Source: Pseudomonadota bacterium
GTDB taxonomy: Bacteria > Pseudomonadota > Gammaproteobacteria > Burkholderiales > Thiobacillaceae
Assembly: GCA_021802555.1 (NCBI GenBank)
Contig: JAJZRU010000020.1
Location: 1 to 48,978, forward strand
Reading direction: 5' to 3'
Length of the DNA stretch: 48,978 bases
Both the position numbers and the translations under genes were made by a program. Every line of letters begins with the position of its first letter. Position 1 is the stretch's first letter. The notes beneath the pieces were generated by a model. The model did no database searches, had not been told where the DNA came from, and was given only the letters and a program-made list of their open reading frames with translations. Of the stretch, positions 21,013-27,879 are shown piece by piece.

Positions 21013-21897
21013 TCAGGGTTTGGTGCCGGCCGCGCGCGCGCGCTGTTCCCAGGTGTGCGCCGCCGCGTCGGCCGGCACGCCGTCCGTGCCCGCGCGATAG
21101 ATGTGCGCCAACGCCAGCATGGCCTTGCGATGGCCCTGCAATGCCGCGCGGGTGTACCACTGCACGGCGCGGGCCCCGTCGCGCGGCTCGCCGTTGCCGC
21201 TTTCATAGCGCAGCGCAAGCTGGTACTGCGCCTCCGCGTCGCCATCCATCGCCAGTTTTTTCAGGCGCGGTGAGGTGGGATGGAAATACTCCTCGACCTG
21301 ATAGCCGAAATCCTCCAGCCAGTGGCCGAAACGCACCGCCTCCTCGTAGCCCTGGCCGGCCGAGCGCGACAGCCAGGTATCCGCCTCTTCGCCGGGCTCG
21401 GGTTGGGCGGCGCCGGAACGATAAAGCTGAGAGAGTTCGAACTGGGCCTGCGCGTCCCCGCCGACCGCCGCGCGTTTGAGCCAATAGGCCGCCCGCCCAT
21501 AGTCCTGCGCCACGCCCTCGCCATGCCAATAAGCCAGGCCCAGGCTGGCCTGGGCGCGCACGCTGCCGCGCACCGCCGCCTTCTCCCACCAGTCGGCGGC
21601 AAGACGAGGATTCTTCGCTACCCCCAGACCCTGGGCGTAGAGATCGCCCAGCTTCTGCTGGGCGTACACATTGCCCTGCAGCGCGGCACGCTCCAGCCAT
21701 TGCGCAGCCAGGGCGGGATTTTGTGCGTAGCCGCCGTCGCCATGCAGGTACATGACGCCCAGCAGCACCTGCGATGCCGCGCTGCCGCGCGCCGCCGCCT
21801 TGGCCACCATGGCACCCTGTTCCGGGCTCATGGCAGCCGCCGGCGCGGCGAGCCAAGCACCCAAGAGCAGGGCGGCGAAGCGCAACGACGGTCTCAT
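21013..21897 (-). CDS. Periplasmic Sel1-repeat protein
   Basis: A 294-residue secreted protein. A signal peptide (RFAALLLGAWLAAPAAA, cleavage about residue 22) precedes at least five Sel1-type TPR repeats of about 36 residues: ASQVLLGVMYLHGDGGYAQN, AQQKLGDLYAQGLGVAKN, AQASLGLAYWHGEGVAQD, AQFELSQLYRSG and AQYQLALRYESGNGEPRD. Sel1 repeats bind proteins or peptidoglycan-related partners; no specific role can be read. The start is uncertain: an ATG at 21912 overlaps the CopD-like stop as ATGA, while 21897 gives a tighter signal peptide. It lies between the CopD-like gene and the cyclic-di-GMP pair, all on the minus strand. Confidence 0.85.
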   Translation of the reverse strand: MRPSLRFAALLLGAWLAAPAAAMSPEQGAMVAKAAARGSAASQVLLGVMYLHGDGGYAQNPALAAQWLERAALQGNVYAQQKLGDLYAQGLGVAKNPRLAADWWEKAAVRGSVRAQASLGLAYWHGEGVAQDYGRAAYWLKRAAVGGDAQAQFELSQLYRSGAAQPEPGEEADTWLSRSAGQGYEEAVRFGHWLEDFGYQVEEYFHPTSPRLKKLAMDGDAEAQYQLALRYESGNGEPRDGARAVQWYTRAALQGHRKAMLALAHIYRAGTDGVPADAAAHTWEQRARAAGTKP

Positions 21898-21908
21898 GGA
21901 ACGCCCCG

Positions 21909-22361
21909 TCATCCGGCCAGACGACCGAGCATGGCCACGGCGATGGTGATCAGGCCCAGACTGAGATTCAAGCCGATCAGCTTGCGGATTTGCGCCAGGG
22001 CGGCGCCTCCGGCTTTCCAGTCCTCGCCGGCGACGGCGCGCTTGAGGCGCCGGTAGGGAGCGAAGAACACATGGGCGAAAATGAGCATCATGAGAATGCC
22101 CAGGCCGAACATGGCATGCACATAGACCGGCGCGCCGCCCGCCCCCATGAGCATGAACATCCACAAGCCGGACACCAGGATCAAGAGCACGCTGATCCAC
22201 ACCCAGGGGAAAAAGCGCCCGAACACGCCGCGCCACAAAGTCAGCCGCTGCGGAGGCTCCAGCACGCTGGCAGCGACCGGCCGCAGGGCCAGGTAGGCGA
22301 AAAACATGCCCCCCACCCACACGACCATGCCGAGGACATGGAAAAACAAGGCGACGTTCAT
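21909..22361 (-). CDS. CopD-like integral membrane protein
   Basis: A 150-residue protein with four hydrophobic segments at about 2-22, 50-70, 78-98 and 127-147. The start MNVALFFHVLGMVVWVGGMFF, with a histidine in helix 1 and W-V-G-G-M-F-F, matches the CopD/DUF2269-like family. Further histidines occur in helix 3 (VHAMFGLGILMMLIFAHVFF). Such histidines could hold heme or copper. Members are often annotated as copper-resistance D or cytochrome-like, but a role in copper transport is not shown here. Its stop overlaps one candidate start of the Sel1 gene. Confidence 0.7.
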   Translation of the reverse strand: MNVALFFHVLGMVVWVGGMFFAYLALRPVAASVLEPPQRLTLWRGVFGRFFPWVWISVLLILVSGLWMFMLMGAGGAPVYVHAMFGLGILMMLIFAHVFFAPYRRLKRAVAGEDWKAGGAALAQIRKLIGLNLSLGLITIAVAMLGRLAG

Positions 22362-22430
22362 GCAATGTCCAGTTCGTGAAGCAAAGGTGGGATTATGCCC
22401 GCTCCGCCGCGCCGCTGCATGACCGCCAGC

Positions 22431-23024
22431 TCAGGGCAAGAGCGCCAATTCCCCCTGCGCCAGCCAGGACTTGAGCGGATTGAAGCTGCGCCGATGCGCT
22501 GTGCAGGGGCCGTGACGGCGCAGCGCGGCAAGATGGTCGGCCGTGCCGTAGCCTTTGTGGGCGGCGAAATCGTATTGCGGAAAACATGCGTGCAAACGGC
22601 GCATCTCGCGGTCGCGCGCCGTCTTGGCGAGGATGGACGCAGCCGAGATCTGGGCCACGCTGGCGTCGCCGCCGACCACGGTGCACGTGGCGTGGGCCCA
22701 GGGCGGACGCTGGTTGCCGTCCACCCAAACTTCGTCGAATGCCCCGTCCAAAGCCTCCAGCGCCCGCGTCATGGCGAGAAAGGTGGCCTGCAAAATGTTG
22801 AGGCGGTCGATTTCCTCCACCGTAGCCATGCCCACGGCCCAGGCCAGGGCGCTTTCCTTGATGCAGCTCTCCAGCCAGTCGCGCCGGGTGGCGGAAAGCT
22901 GCTTGGAATCCTTGAGCCCGTCCACCGGGCGGCGCACGTCGAGGATGACCGCGCCGGCGTACACCGGCCCGGCCAGCGGGCCGCGCCCGGCCTCGTCCAC
23001 GCCGCAGACGACGGCCGGTCTCAT
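22431..23024 (-). CDS. rnhB: Ribonuclease HII
   Basis: A 197-residue type 2 RNase H that removes ribonucleotides and RNA primers from DNA hybrids. The active-site block VCGVDEAGRGPLAGPVYAGA supplies the D-E pair and the G-R-G motif; VDGNQRPP and VVGGDASVAQISAASILAKTARD hold the further catalytic aspartates. Its ATG overlaps the lpxB stop as ATGA (23024-23021), the usual lpxB-rnhB coupling in Proteobacteria. The usual following gene dnaE is absent; a CopD-like gene follows instead. Confidence 0.96.
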   Translation of the reverse strand: MRPAVVCGVDEAGRGPLAGPVYAGAVILDVRRPVDGLKDSKQLSATRRDWLESCIKESALAWAVGMATVEEIDRLNILQATFLAMTRALEALDGAFDEVWVDGNQRPPWAHATCTVVGGDASVAQISAASILAKTARDREMRRLHACFPQYDFAAHKGYGTADHLAALRRHGPCTAHRRSFNPLKSWLAQGELALLP

Positions 23025-24163
23025 AGATAAGACGACAGCGCGTCCGCGATGCGCTCGGCGGCGTTGCAGCGCAAGGTCGCATGCAGGTCGGCAAAGCGCG
23101 CAGCGACCGCCCGACAGCGCGCCGGCTGCTCCAGCCAGTCCAGCACCGCAGCGGCCAGACGCCTGGGAGTGGCCTGATCCTGGATCAGTTCGGGCACGAC
23201 GAATTCCCGGCTCAGGATATTGGGCAGGCCCACATAGGGCAGCAGCAGTTTGTTCTTCATCCAGACCTTGGTGAGCCAGGGAATGATGTAGGCGATGACC
23301 ATGGGCTTCTTGAGCAGCGCCGCCTCCAGGGTGGCGGTGCCGGACGCCAGCAGCACCACATCGGCCGCCGTCATGGCCTCGATCGAGCGCCCCTCGACCA
23401 GCGTTAGCGGCAGATCCAGCCCCCGCGCCTGCGCCTGCAGCCATCGCGCTGCCGGTCCCGGCGCCGCCGCCAGGACGAAATGGGCTTGCGGCGAACGCTG
23501 GCGGATATGCCGCGCCGCTTCCAGCATGATGGGCACCAGGCGCTGCACTTCTCCCAAGCGGCTGCCGGGCAAGAGCGCCACCACGGGCACCCCCTCGGGT
23601 AAGCCCAGCGTGCGCCGGGCGCCCGCCATGTCGGGCTGCACGGGCAATTCATCCGCCAGAGGATGGCCCACATAGTTCACCGGTATGCCGGCGCGCTCGT
23701 AAATCTCCTGTTCGAAGGGGAACACCACCAGCATGCGCGACACCGCCGCGCGTATGCTCTCGATGCGCTCCGGCCGCCAGGCCCACAACGAAGGGCTGAC
23801 GAAATGCACGGTGGGTATGCCCGCCGCCTTGAGGCGCGCCTCCAGGCCGAAATTGAAATCGGGCGCGTCGATGCCCACGAACACGGCCGGCGGGCGGGAC
23901 TGAAAATGGCGCACCAGTTCGCGCCGCATGCGCACCAGGCCCGGCAAATGCACCAGGACATCGGCCAGCCCATTGACCGCCAGACGCTCGCTCGGAAAGA
24001 GGGCGCGGGCGCCCGCCTGCAGCATGCGCGGGCCAACCACACCTTCGAATTGCAGCCCCGCCCGCCGCGCCGCGAGGGCCTGCATCAAATGCGCGCCCAG
24101 CATATCGCCGGAGGCTTCACCGGCGACCAGGCCGCAGATCGTCTGAGCAGGCGGGGCAGTCAT
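23021..24163 (-). CDS. lpxB: Lipid-A-disaccharide synthase
   Basis: A 380-residue GT19 enzyme at the inner-membrane face that joins UDP-diacylglucosamine and lipid X to form the lipid A disaccharide. Family blocks: GLVAGEASGDMLGAHLMQAL (start), VFVGIDAPDFNFGLEARLK, HFVSPSLWAWRPERI, FEQEIYERAGIPVNYVGHPL, VALLPGSRLGEVQRL, and SGTATLEAALLKKPMVIAY. Its length matches E. coli LpxB (382). The frame is open 61 codons upstream without similarity. The usual lpxD-fabZ-lpxA block is not adjacent; dps lies upstream on the same strand across 58 nt. Confidence 0.96.
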   Translation of the reverse strand: MTAPPAQTICGLVAGEASGDMLGAHLMQALAARRAGLQFEGVVGPRMLQAGARALFPSERLAVNGLADVLVHLPGLVRMRRELVRHFQSRPPAVFVGIDAPDFNFGLEARLKAAGIPTVHFVSPSLWAWRPERIESIRAAVSRMLVVFPFEQEIYERAGIPVNYVGHPLADELPVQPDMAGARRTLGLPEGVPVVALLPGSRLGEVQRLVPIMLEAARHIRQRSPQAHFVLAAAPGPAARWLQAQARGLDLPLTLVEGRSIEAMTAADVVLLASGTATLEAALLKKPMVIAYIIPWLTKVWMKNKLLLPYVGLPNILSREFVVPELIQDQATPRRLAAAVLDWLEQPARCRAVAARFADLHATLRCNAAERIADALSSYL

Positions 24164-24221
24164 GCGGCGGCATTGTAACGGCTCTTGCCCCTTCCACCCA
24201 GCCGGAGGGCCGCGGCTTACG

Positions 24222-24728
24222 CTATTTTTTGGCGCGCTTGGCGGATACCGCCGTACCGTCGTCCTCCAGGAGGGAGCGCAACATCCAGGCATTCTTCTCG
24301 TGGATTTCCATGCGCTGGGTGAGCAGGTCGGCCGTCGGCTGGTCATCCGCTGTATCGGCCACCTTGAAGGCGGCCCGCGCCGTGCGCACGACCGCCTCCT
24401 GGCCGGCCACCAGCTGGAGGATCATGCCGCGAGCGGCCGGCACGCCCTCCTCTTCCTTGATCGAGGACAGCACGGCATAGCGCTTGTAGGAACCCGGCGC
24501 CGGATAGCCCAGGGCACGGATGCGCTCGGCGATCAGATCCAGGGCATTCCATTGCTCGGTGTATTGATCCATGAACATGATGTGCAGGGTCTGGAACATC
24601 GGCCCGGTCACGTTCCAGTGGAAGTTGTGGGTCTTGAGGTAAAGAATGTAACTGTCCGCAAGCATATGGGACAGCGCCTCGGCAATTTTTGCGCGCTGCT
24701 TTTCAGTGATGCCGATGTCGATCGCCAT
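24222..24728 (-). CDS. dps: Dps ferritin-like DNA-protection protein
   Basis: A 168-residue Dps/ferritin family protein that oxidises iron with H2O2, stores it in a dodecamer and shields DNA. The ferroxidase motif is intact: YLKTHNFHWNVTGPMF followed by FMDQYTEQWNALDLIAERI. A lysine-rich C-terminus (SAKRAKK) could help DNA binding. AGGAG ahead of the ATG fixes the start. The upstream gap of 422 nt carries no gene and could hold an OxyR-controlled promoter; oxyR itself lies 1.2 kb away. Confidence 0.94.
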   Translation of the reverse strand: MAIDIGITEKQRAKIAEALSHMLADSYILYLKTHNFHWNVTGPMFQTLHIMFMDQYTEQWNALDLIAERIRALGYPAPGSYKRYAVLSSIKEEEGVPAARGMILQLVAGQEAVVRTARAAFKVADTADDQPTADLLTQRMEIHEKNAWMLRSLLEDDGTAVSAKRAKK

Positions 24729-25150
24729 CTTCTACTCCTTTCCTAATTGTTGGTTGAAGGAAAATTCCCTGCTGCTCCCGTCTCAGCCGATTCCGAGCGG
24801 CACGTTGTCATAAGCCCGCGCGGCCTTCTCCGCTGCGACGATGCGCCTCCACGCCCGATAAGTACTGCACAAGCTTAGCGTGAAACAACGCGCAGCGTTG
24901 CCGCGTCCCCCTCGCCCTCTGGGAGAGGGCTGGGGTGAGGGAAACGGACAGGGCGATAAGAGCGTTTCATGATTTGGGGCGGCGATTCGCCATGTCCGTT
25001 AGCACCATGATCACGCCCCCAGCTATCGGCGCAGATAGACGCGCCTCGCCAATTTCTCCGACATTGGTTTTGCAATCGGAGGCCAGGCAACTATTTCACG
25101 CCTTTCTGATATTTTTTTGAAATGAAAGTATTATAATTTCTCGATTGAGA
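24729..25150 (-). other. Long gap upstream of dps
   Basis: A 422-nt region with no gene I can support. It contains a REP-like hairpin (24908-24940) and, near the acetyltransferase stop, an AT-rich stretch (25108-25142) that includes a run of seven Ts and a TATAAT. The latter may help end the acetyltransferase transcript on the minus strand. I saw no convincing OxyR site here. Confidence 0.45.
24908..24940. repeat. REP-like palindromic element
   Basis: GCCCTCT (24914-24920), loop GGG, AGAGGGC (24924-24930) is a perfect 7-bp hairpin with C-rich and G-rich arms outside it (CCTC 24910-24913 with GAGG 24937-24940). This CCCTC.GAGGG-type palindrome is common between genes in proteobacterial chromosomes. 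A RAYT gene in the same window makes a REP origin plausible, but matching of this element to that enzyme is not shown. Confidence 0.6.
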
Positions 25151-25666
25151 TCATAGATGATCGACAACGTCCAGCCAGAGGCGATGGGGATAATCCCGCG
25201 CCGCGTCCACCACTGGCAATGCCCCCATACCGCGCGCGACAAAGAAGCCCACGGTCCCGCTCTGGGCCTTGACCAACAGCCCGCCGAATCCCCGCTCGCG
25301 TGCAGCCGCCAGCGCCGCTTCGAGCAGGCGGCCGCCCACCCCGCGACGCGCATGCGCCGGGTCGACATAAAGCCCGTGCAGCAGCAGCCCACGCCGGCCC
25401 GCCGGGACGTCGCGCGCCTCCGCGGGCGCCCAGGCAGCGACGCCGATGACGGCCCGCGCCCGGTCCTCCGCCACGACGATATGCATATCCTCCAGATCGT
25501 GCGGCCGATAGCGATAGGCAAACAGGGTCAAGCGCTTGACCCGTTCCGGCAGCCGCCAAGTCATGACCGCGCGCTCGATCACGGCGTTGAGCGCCGCAAG
25601 ATCGGCCTTCTGCGCCGGCCGCAGATGCACCGTCGCCGGGTTTACGAACGCCATGGGATGACGCAT
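25151..25666 (-). CDS. GNAT family N-acetyltransferase
   Basis: A 171-residue GCN5-related acetyltransferase. The acetyl-CoA loop is visible in LYVDPAHARRGVGGRLLEAAL, where R-R-G-V-G-G fits the family R/Q-x-x-G-x-G/A signature. The next helix and strand follow (AARERGFGGLLVKAQSG), then FFVARGMGALP. The acceptor is unknown. The start at 25666 overlaps the stop of a 28-codon ORF (TGATG), indicating translational coupling; an ATG four codons in (25654) is possible. It is transcribed away from oxyR. Confidence 0.85.
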   Translation of the reverse strand: MRHPMAFVNPATVHLRPAQKADLAALNAVIERAVMTWRLPERVKRLTLFAYRYRPHDLEDMHIVVAEDRARAVIGVAAWAPAEARDVPAGRRGLLLHGLYVDPAHARRGVGGRLLEAALAAARERGFGGLLVKAQSGTVGFFVARGMGALPVVDAARDYPHRLWLDVVDHL

Positions 25667-25752
25667 CAGACGACCTCCAGCGCCATACCCTCAAAGCCCG
25701 CCCCCAGCAGCGTCAGGGCCCACATCATCCGACGTCCGAAATTCCGCATCAT
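25666..25752 (-). CDS. Unannotated 28-residue small protein
   Basis: A 28-codon ORF preceded by a strong GAGGAGA ribosome site and starting ATGATG. The product begins MMRNFGRRMM, then a mostly hydrophobic stretch WALTLLGAGF, and ends EGMALEVV. The basic N-terminus and hydrophobic centre suggest a small membrane or leader peptide. Its TGA overlaps the acetyltransferase ATG, so it either couples translation of that gene or works with it. It is the first ORF on the transcript divergent from oxyR. The W...L-G...A-L-E pattern recalls small cytochrome-bd subunits, but it is shorter and no cydAB is nearby, so I give no function. Confidence 0.55.
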   Translation of the reverse strand: MMRNFGRRMMWALTLLGAGFEGMALEVV

Positions 25753-25884
25753 GATTCTCTCCTCGACATGACTGGACATTTGCTCATTTCGATCTCCTGG
25801 GCTGTTGGTGCCCCCTGCCCTGATTGGTCCGGGGCAGGATCAATTTAAGCCCGCGCCATGATCGATGTAAAATGAATCCTATAG

Positions 25885-25901
25885 TTATCTGTCATTGATA
25901 A
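25885..25901. promoter_or_regulatory. LysR-type inverted repeat in the oxyR divergent region
   Basis: TTATC (25885-25889), 7 nt, GATAA (25897-25901) fits a T-N11-A LysR box. It lies 12 nt before the oxyR ATG, so it could mediate autoregulation and control of the divergent small-ORF/acetyltransferase transcript. A separate 7-bp hairpin, CCTGCCC/GGGCAGG, is at 25814-25838. No full OxyR ATAG-type four-element site is evident. Confidence 0.4.
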
Positions 25902-25913
25902 TGTAAATCAATC

Positions 25914-26846
25914 ATGACCCTTCAGGAACTACGCTACATTGTGGCGCTGGCCGATACCGGCCACTTCGGCCAGGCGGCCGAGATTTGCCACGTGACCCAA
26001 TCCACCCTGTCCACCCAGCTGAAAAAACTGGAGGACTATCTGGGGCTGACGCTGTTCGACCGCAGCCTGAAGCGGGCCACGCCGACGCCCACCGGACGCG
26101 CCATCATCGCCAGCGCCCGCATCATCGTCGAAGAAGCCGAACGCATCCGCGCCCTGGCGCGCGGCGCGTCAGAAGACATCATGGCCTGCACCCTGCACTT
26201 GGGCGTCATCCCCACCGTGGGCCCCTACTATCTGCCGCATGCGCTGCTGATCGTGCATAAGGCCTTCCCGCACCTCAAGCTAATGCTGCGCGAGGAAATC
26301 ACCCCCACGCTGCTCGCCGGCCTGCGCGAAGGCCGCTTCGACGCCGCCCTGCTGGCGCTGCCCATCGACGAGGAAGGCCTTGAGGTGTTCCCGCTGTTCC
26401 GCGAGCCTTTCGTGGTGGCGCTGCCAGCCGGCCATCGGCTGGTGGCGCGCGATCAACTGAAGGTGAAAGACCTGGGCGGCGAGAATCTGCTGCTGTTGGA
26501 AGAAGGCCATTGCCTGCGCGACCAGGCGTTGGACTTGTGCGGCGCCCGCGCCAGCAAAACCGACGAAGTGCAGGCCACCAGCCTGGAGATGCTGCGACAG
26601 ATGGTAGGCATGGATCTGGGCATCACCCTGCTGCCCCAGCTTGCCGCGGAAAACGCGCCGCGCGGGGAAAAGCGCCTGCTCGCCCTGCGCCCGTTCGTGT
26701 CCCCCGCACCCAGCCGCACCGTCGGGCTGGCATGGCGCCGGCGCAGCCCGAGGAGCGAAACCATGCTGCGCTTGGCGCAGACATTGCAGGCCGATCTGCC
26801 CAAAGGCGTGGTGTCGGCCGACGCCTTTCGACACTCGAAAAAGTGA
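25914..26846 (+). CDS. oxyR: Hydrogen peroxide-sensing regulator OxyR
   Basis: A 310-residue LysR-family regulator. The N-terminal winged helix spans 1-60 (FGQAAEICHVTQSTLSTQLKKLE). The redox pair is C200 and C209 in LLLEEGHCLRDQALDLC, matching C199 and C208 of E. coli OxyR, so it is a true OxyR and not a generic LysR protein. The regulatory domain also has VIPTVGPYYLPHAL and QMVGMDLGITLLPQLA. Oxidation forms the disulfide and activates peroxide defence genes; dps, two genes away, is a classic target. It is divergent from the small ORF and acetyltransferase. Confidence 0.95.
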   Translation: MTLQELRYIVALADTGHFGQAAEICHVTQSTLSTQLKKLEDYLGLTLFDRSLKRATPTPTGRAIIASARIIVEEAERIRALARGASEDIMACTLHLGVIPTVGPYYLPHALLIVHKAFPHLKLMLREEITPTLLAGLREGRFDAALLALPIDEEGLEVFPLFREPFVVALPAGHRLVARDQLKVKDLGGENLLLLEEGHCLRDQALDLCGARASKTDEVQATSLEMLRQMVGMDLGITLLPQLAAENAPRGEKRLLALRPFVSPAPSRTVGLAWRRRSPRSETMLRLAQTLQADLPKGVVSADAFRHSKK

Positions 26847-26865
26847 CGGCAGGAAACCTCTGTCG

Positions 26866-26881
26866 TGTAAAGTTTTTTACA
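26866..26881. promoter_or_regulatory. Palindrome upstream of the PEP-CTERM gene (candidate enhancer site A)
   Basis: TGTAAA-gttt-TTTACA, a perfect 6-bp inverted repeat. It shares GTAAAGTTTT with an inverted copy at 26982-26991. It lies about 170 bp upstream of a sigma-54-type promoter, a normal distance for an enhancer-binding protein such as PrsR of PEP-CTERM systems (inference). Confidence 0.45.
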
Positions 26882-26913
26882 GCGAGGTCGGTCGGAAATT
26901 TTTTTATTAAAAG

Positions 26914-26926
26914 CAAATAGTTGATA
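26914..26926 (-). promoter_or_regulatory. IHF-site match in AT-rich spacer
   Basis: Read on the minus strand, TATCAACTATTTG matches the IHF consensus WATCAANNNNTTR at every fixed position. It sits in an extremely AT-rich tract (about 26896-26968) in an otherwise GC-rich genome, between candidate enhancer site A and the -24/-12 promoter, where DNA bending would be expected. Confidence 0.5.
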
Positions 26927-26975
26927 AATTTTTTAGAATAAATTTTTAATTATTTTTTACAAATAAATTCCAGCG

Positions 26976-26991
26976 TGTCGGAAAACTTTAC
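26976..26991. promoter_or_regulatory. Candidate enhancer site B
   Basis: TGTCGG-AAAACTTTAC. Its AAAACTTTAC (26982-26991) is the exact inverse of GTAAAGTTTT in site A, 115 bp away. Two opposed copies of the same decamer upstream of one -24/-12 promoter suggest binding sites for one activator. Confidence 0.45.
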
Positions 26992-27035
26992 GTTCATACG
27001 ATGGCTGTTGCCGTAAATTCGCGCAGAAAGGCCAA

Positions 27036-27051
27036 TGGCATGGAAAGTGCT
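27036..27051 (+). promoter_or_regulatory. Sigma-54 (-24/-12) promoter of the PEP-CTERM gene
   Basis: TGGCATGGAAAGTGCT against the RpoN consensus TGGCACGRNNNTTGCW: all but two fixed positions match, and the GG and GC doublets are exactly 10 nt apart as required. It lies 76 nt before the ATG of the PEP-CTERM gene. Confidence 0.7.
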
Positions 27052-27127
27052 TGGAGATTGTCATAGCTAAGGACAACTCCCTCGCCCGAGCTTCGCCCTT
27101 TACTCAAAAACTGCCCGGAGAACAATT

Positions 27128-27742
27128 ATGATGATGAGCAAATTTTGCAATCGATTCGCGCTGACGACGTTTGCCATACTGACAAGCATCAACACAGCAA
27201 ATGCCGGCGTTATCAACTTCGATTTCAATAGCCTCGCCGCTGGGGCAGGAACACCGATCACGTTGAACTCGGGCGGAGTCGACGCAACATTTTCCGCATC
27301 GGGAGACCCCGGCGGGTTTTCGATCACCCCTAGTTTCTTTTCATTTCCCGGGAATGTTATTTATACGCCGGGCACTTCGGGCCAGAACAATGAGGCTCTA
27401 AACATCAAATTCAGCAGCCCGCTGACCGCCTTCAGCGGCAACTTCGCGACAAACGGTTCCGGCCCGCTAAACCTTACTGCCTTCATCGGGGGAACAGGCG
27501 GCACGACAGTCGGCTCTAGTTCCGCGACGGGTATCACGATAAGCAATTTCCCGGAAGGCATCATCAGTTTCAGCGGCGCAAATTTTGACACCATCGTTCT
27601 CGCGGATAACGTGGACCCAAATTTTGCGCTGGGCAGCTTCCAGGCAACCACCGCCGCGACGACGGTTCCCGAACCCGCTTCCATCGCTCTGATAGGCCTG
27701 GGCTTGGCTGCGGCAGCCTTTACCAGAAGACGCAAGCCGTAA
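27128..27742 (+). CDS. PEP-CTERM sorting-domain exported protein
   Basis: A 204-residue exported protein. A signal peptide (about 1-26, ending NTANA-G) precedes a low-complexity, serine-, threonine- and glycine-rich body. The C-terminus has the full exosortase signal: VPEPASIAL, a hydrophobic helix (IGLGLAAAAF) and a basic tail TRRRKP. Exosortase EpsH/XrtA-type enzymes cut at the PEP motif and attach such proteins to the surface or to exopolysaccharide; no exosortase is in the window. The body has no recognised catalytic motif. GGAG lies ahead of the ATG at 27128; ATG codons 2 and 3 are alternatives. A sigma-54-type promoter precedes it and a hairpin terminator follows. Confidence 0.92.
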   Translation: MMMSKFCNRFALTTFAILTSINTANAGVINFDFNSLAAGAGTPITLNSGGVDATFSASGDPGGFSITPSFFSFPGNVIYTPGTSGQNNEALNIKFSSPLTAFSGNFATNGSGPLNLTAFIGGTGGTTVGSSSATGITISNFPEGIISFSGANFDTIVLADNVDPNFALGSFQATTAATTVPEPASIALIGLGLAAAAFTRRRKP

Positions 27743-27817
27743 AAAGAGGCGAGACCGCCTATTGCTGATTACCCAGGCGCCCGGCAGCACGCTCATCTCG
27801 CAGCATGCGGAAATAAT

Positions 27818-27848
27818 GAAGCCGCCCCGGACGAACAGGGGCGGCTTC
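27818..27848. terminator. Bidirectional hairpin terminator
   Basis: GAAGCCGCCCC (27818-27828) and GGGGCGGCTTC (27838-27848) form a perfect 11-bp stem with a 9-nt loop between the convergent PEP-CTERM and YeeE genes. In the minus-strand direction it is followed by ATTATTT, so it best terminates the transporter transcript. Confidence 0.75.
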
Positions 27849-27879
27849 AGGCTTGCAGCGGCCACTTGGAATTGTCGGC

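Noticed and set aside
25666-25752. The 28-residue ORF as CydX
   Set aside because: It shares a loose W...LG...ALE pattern but is shorter, and no cydAB lies near.
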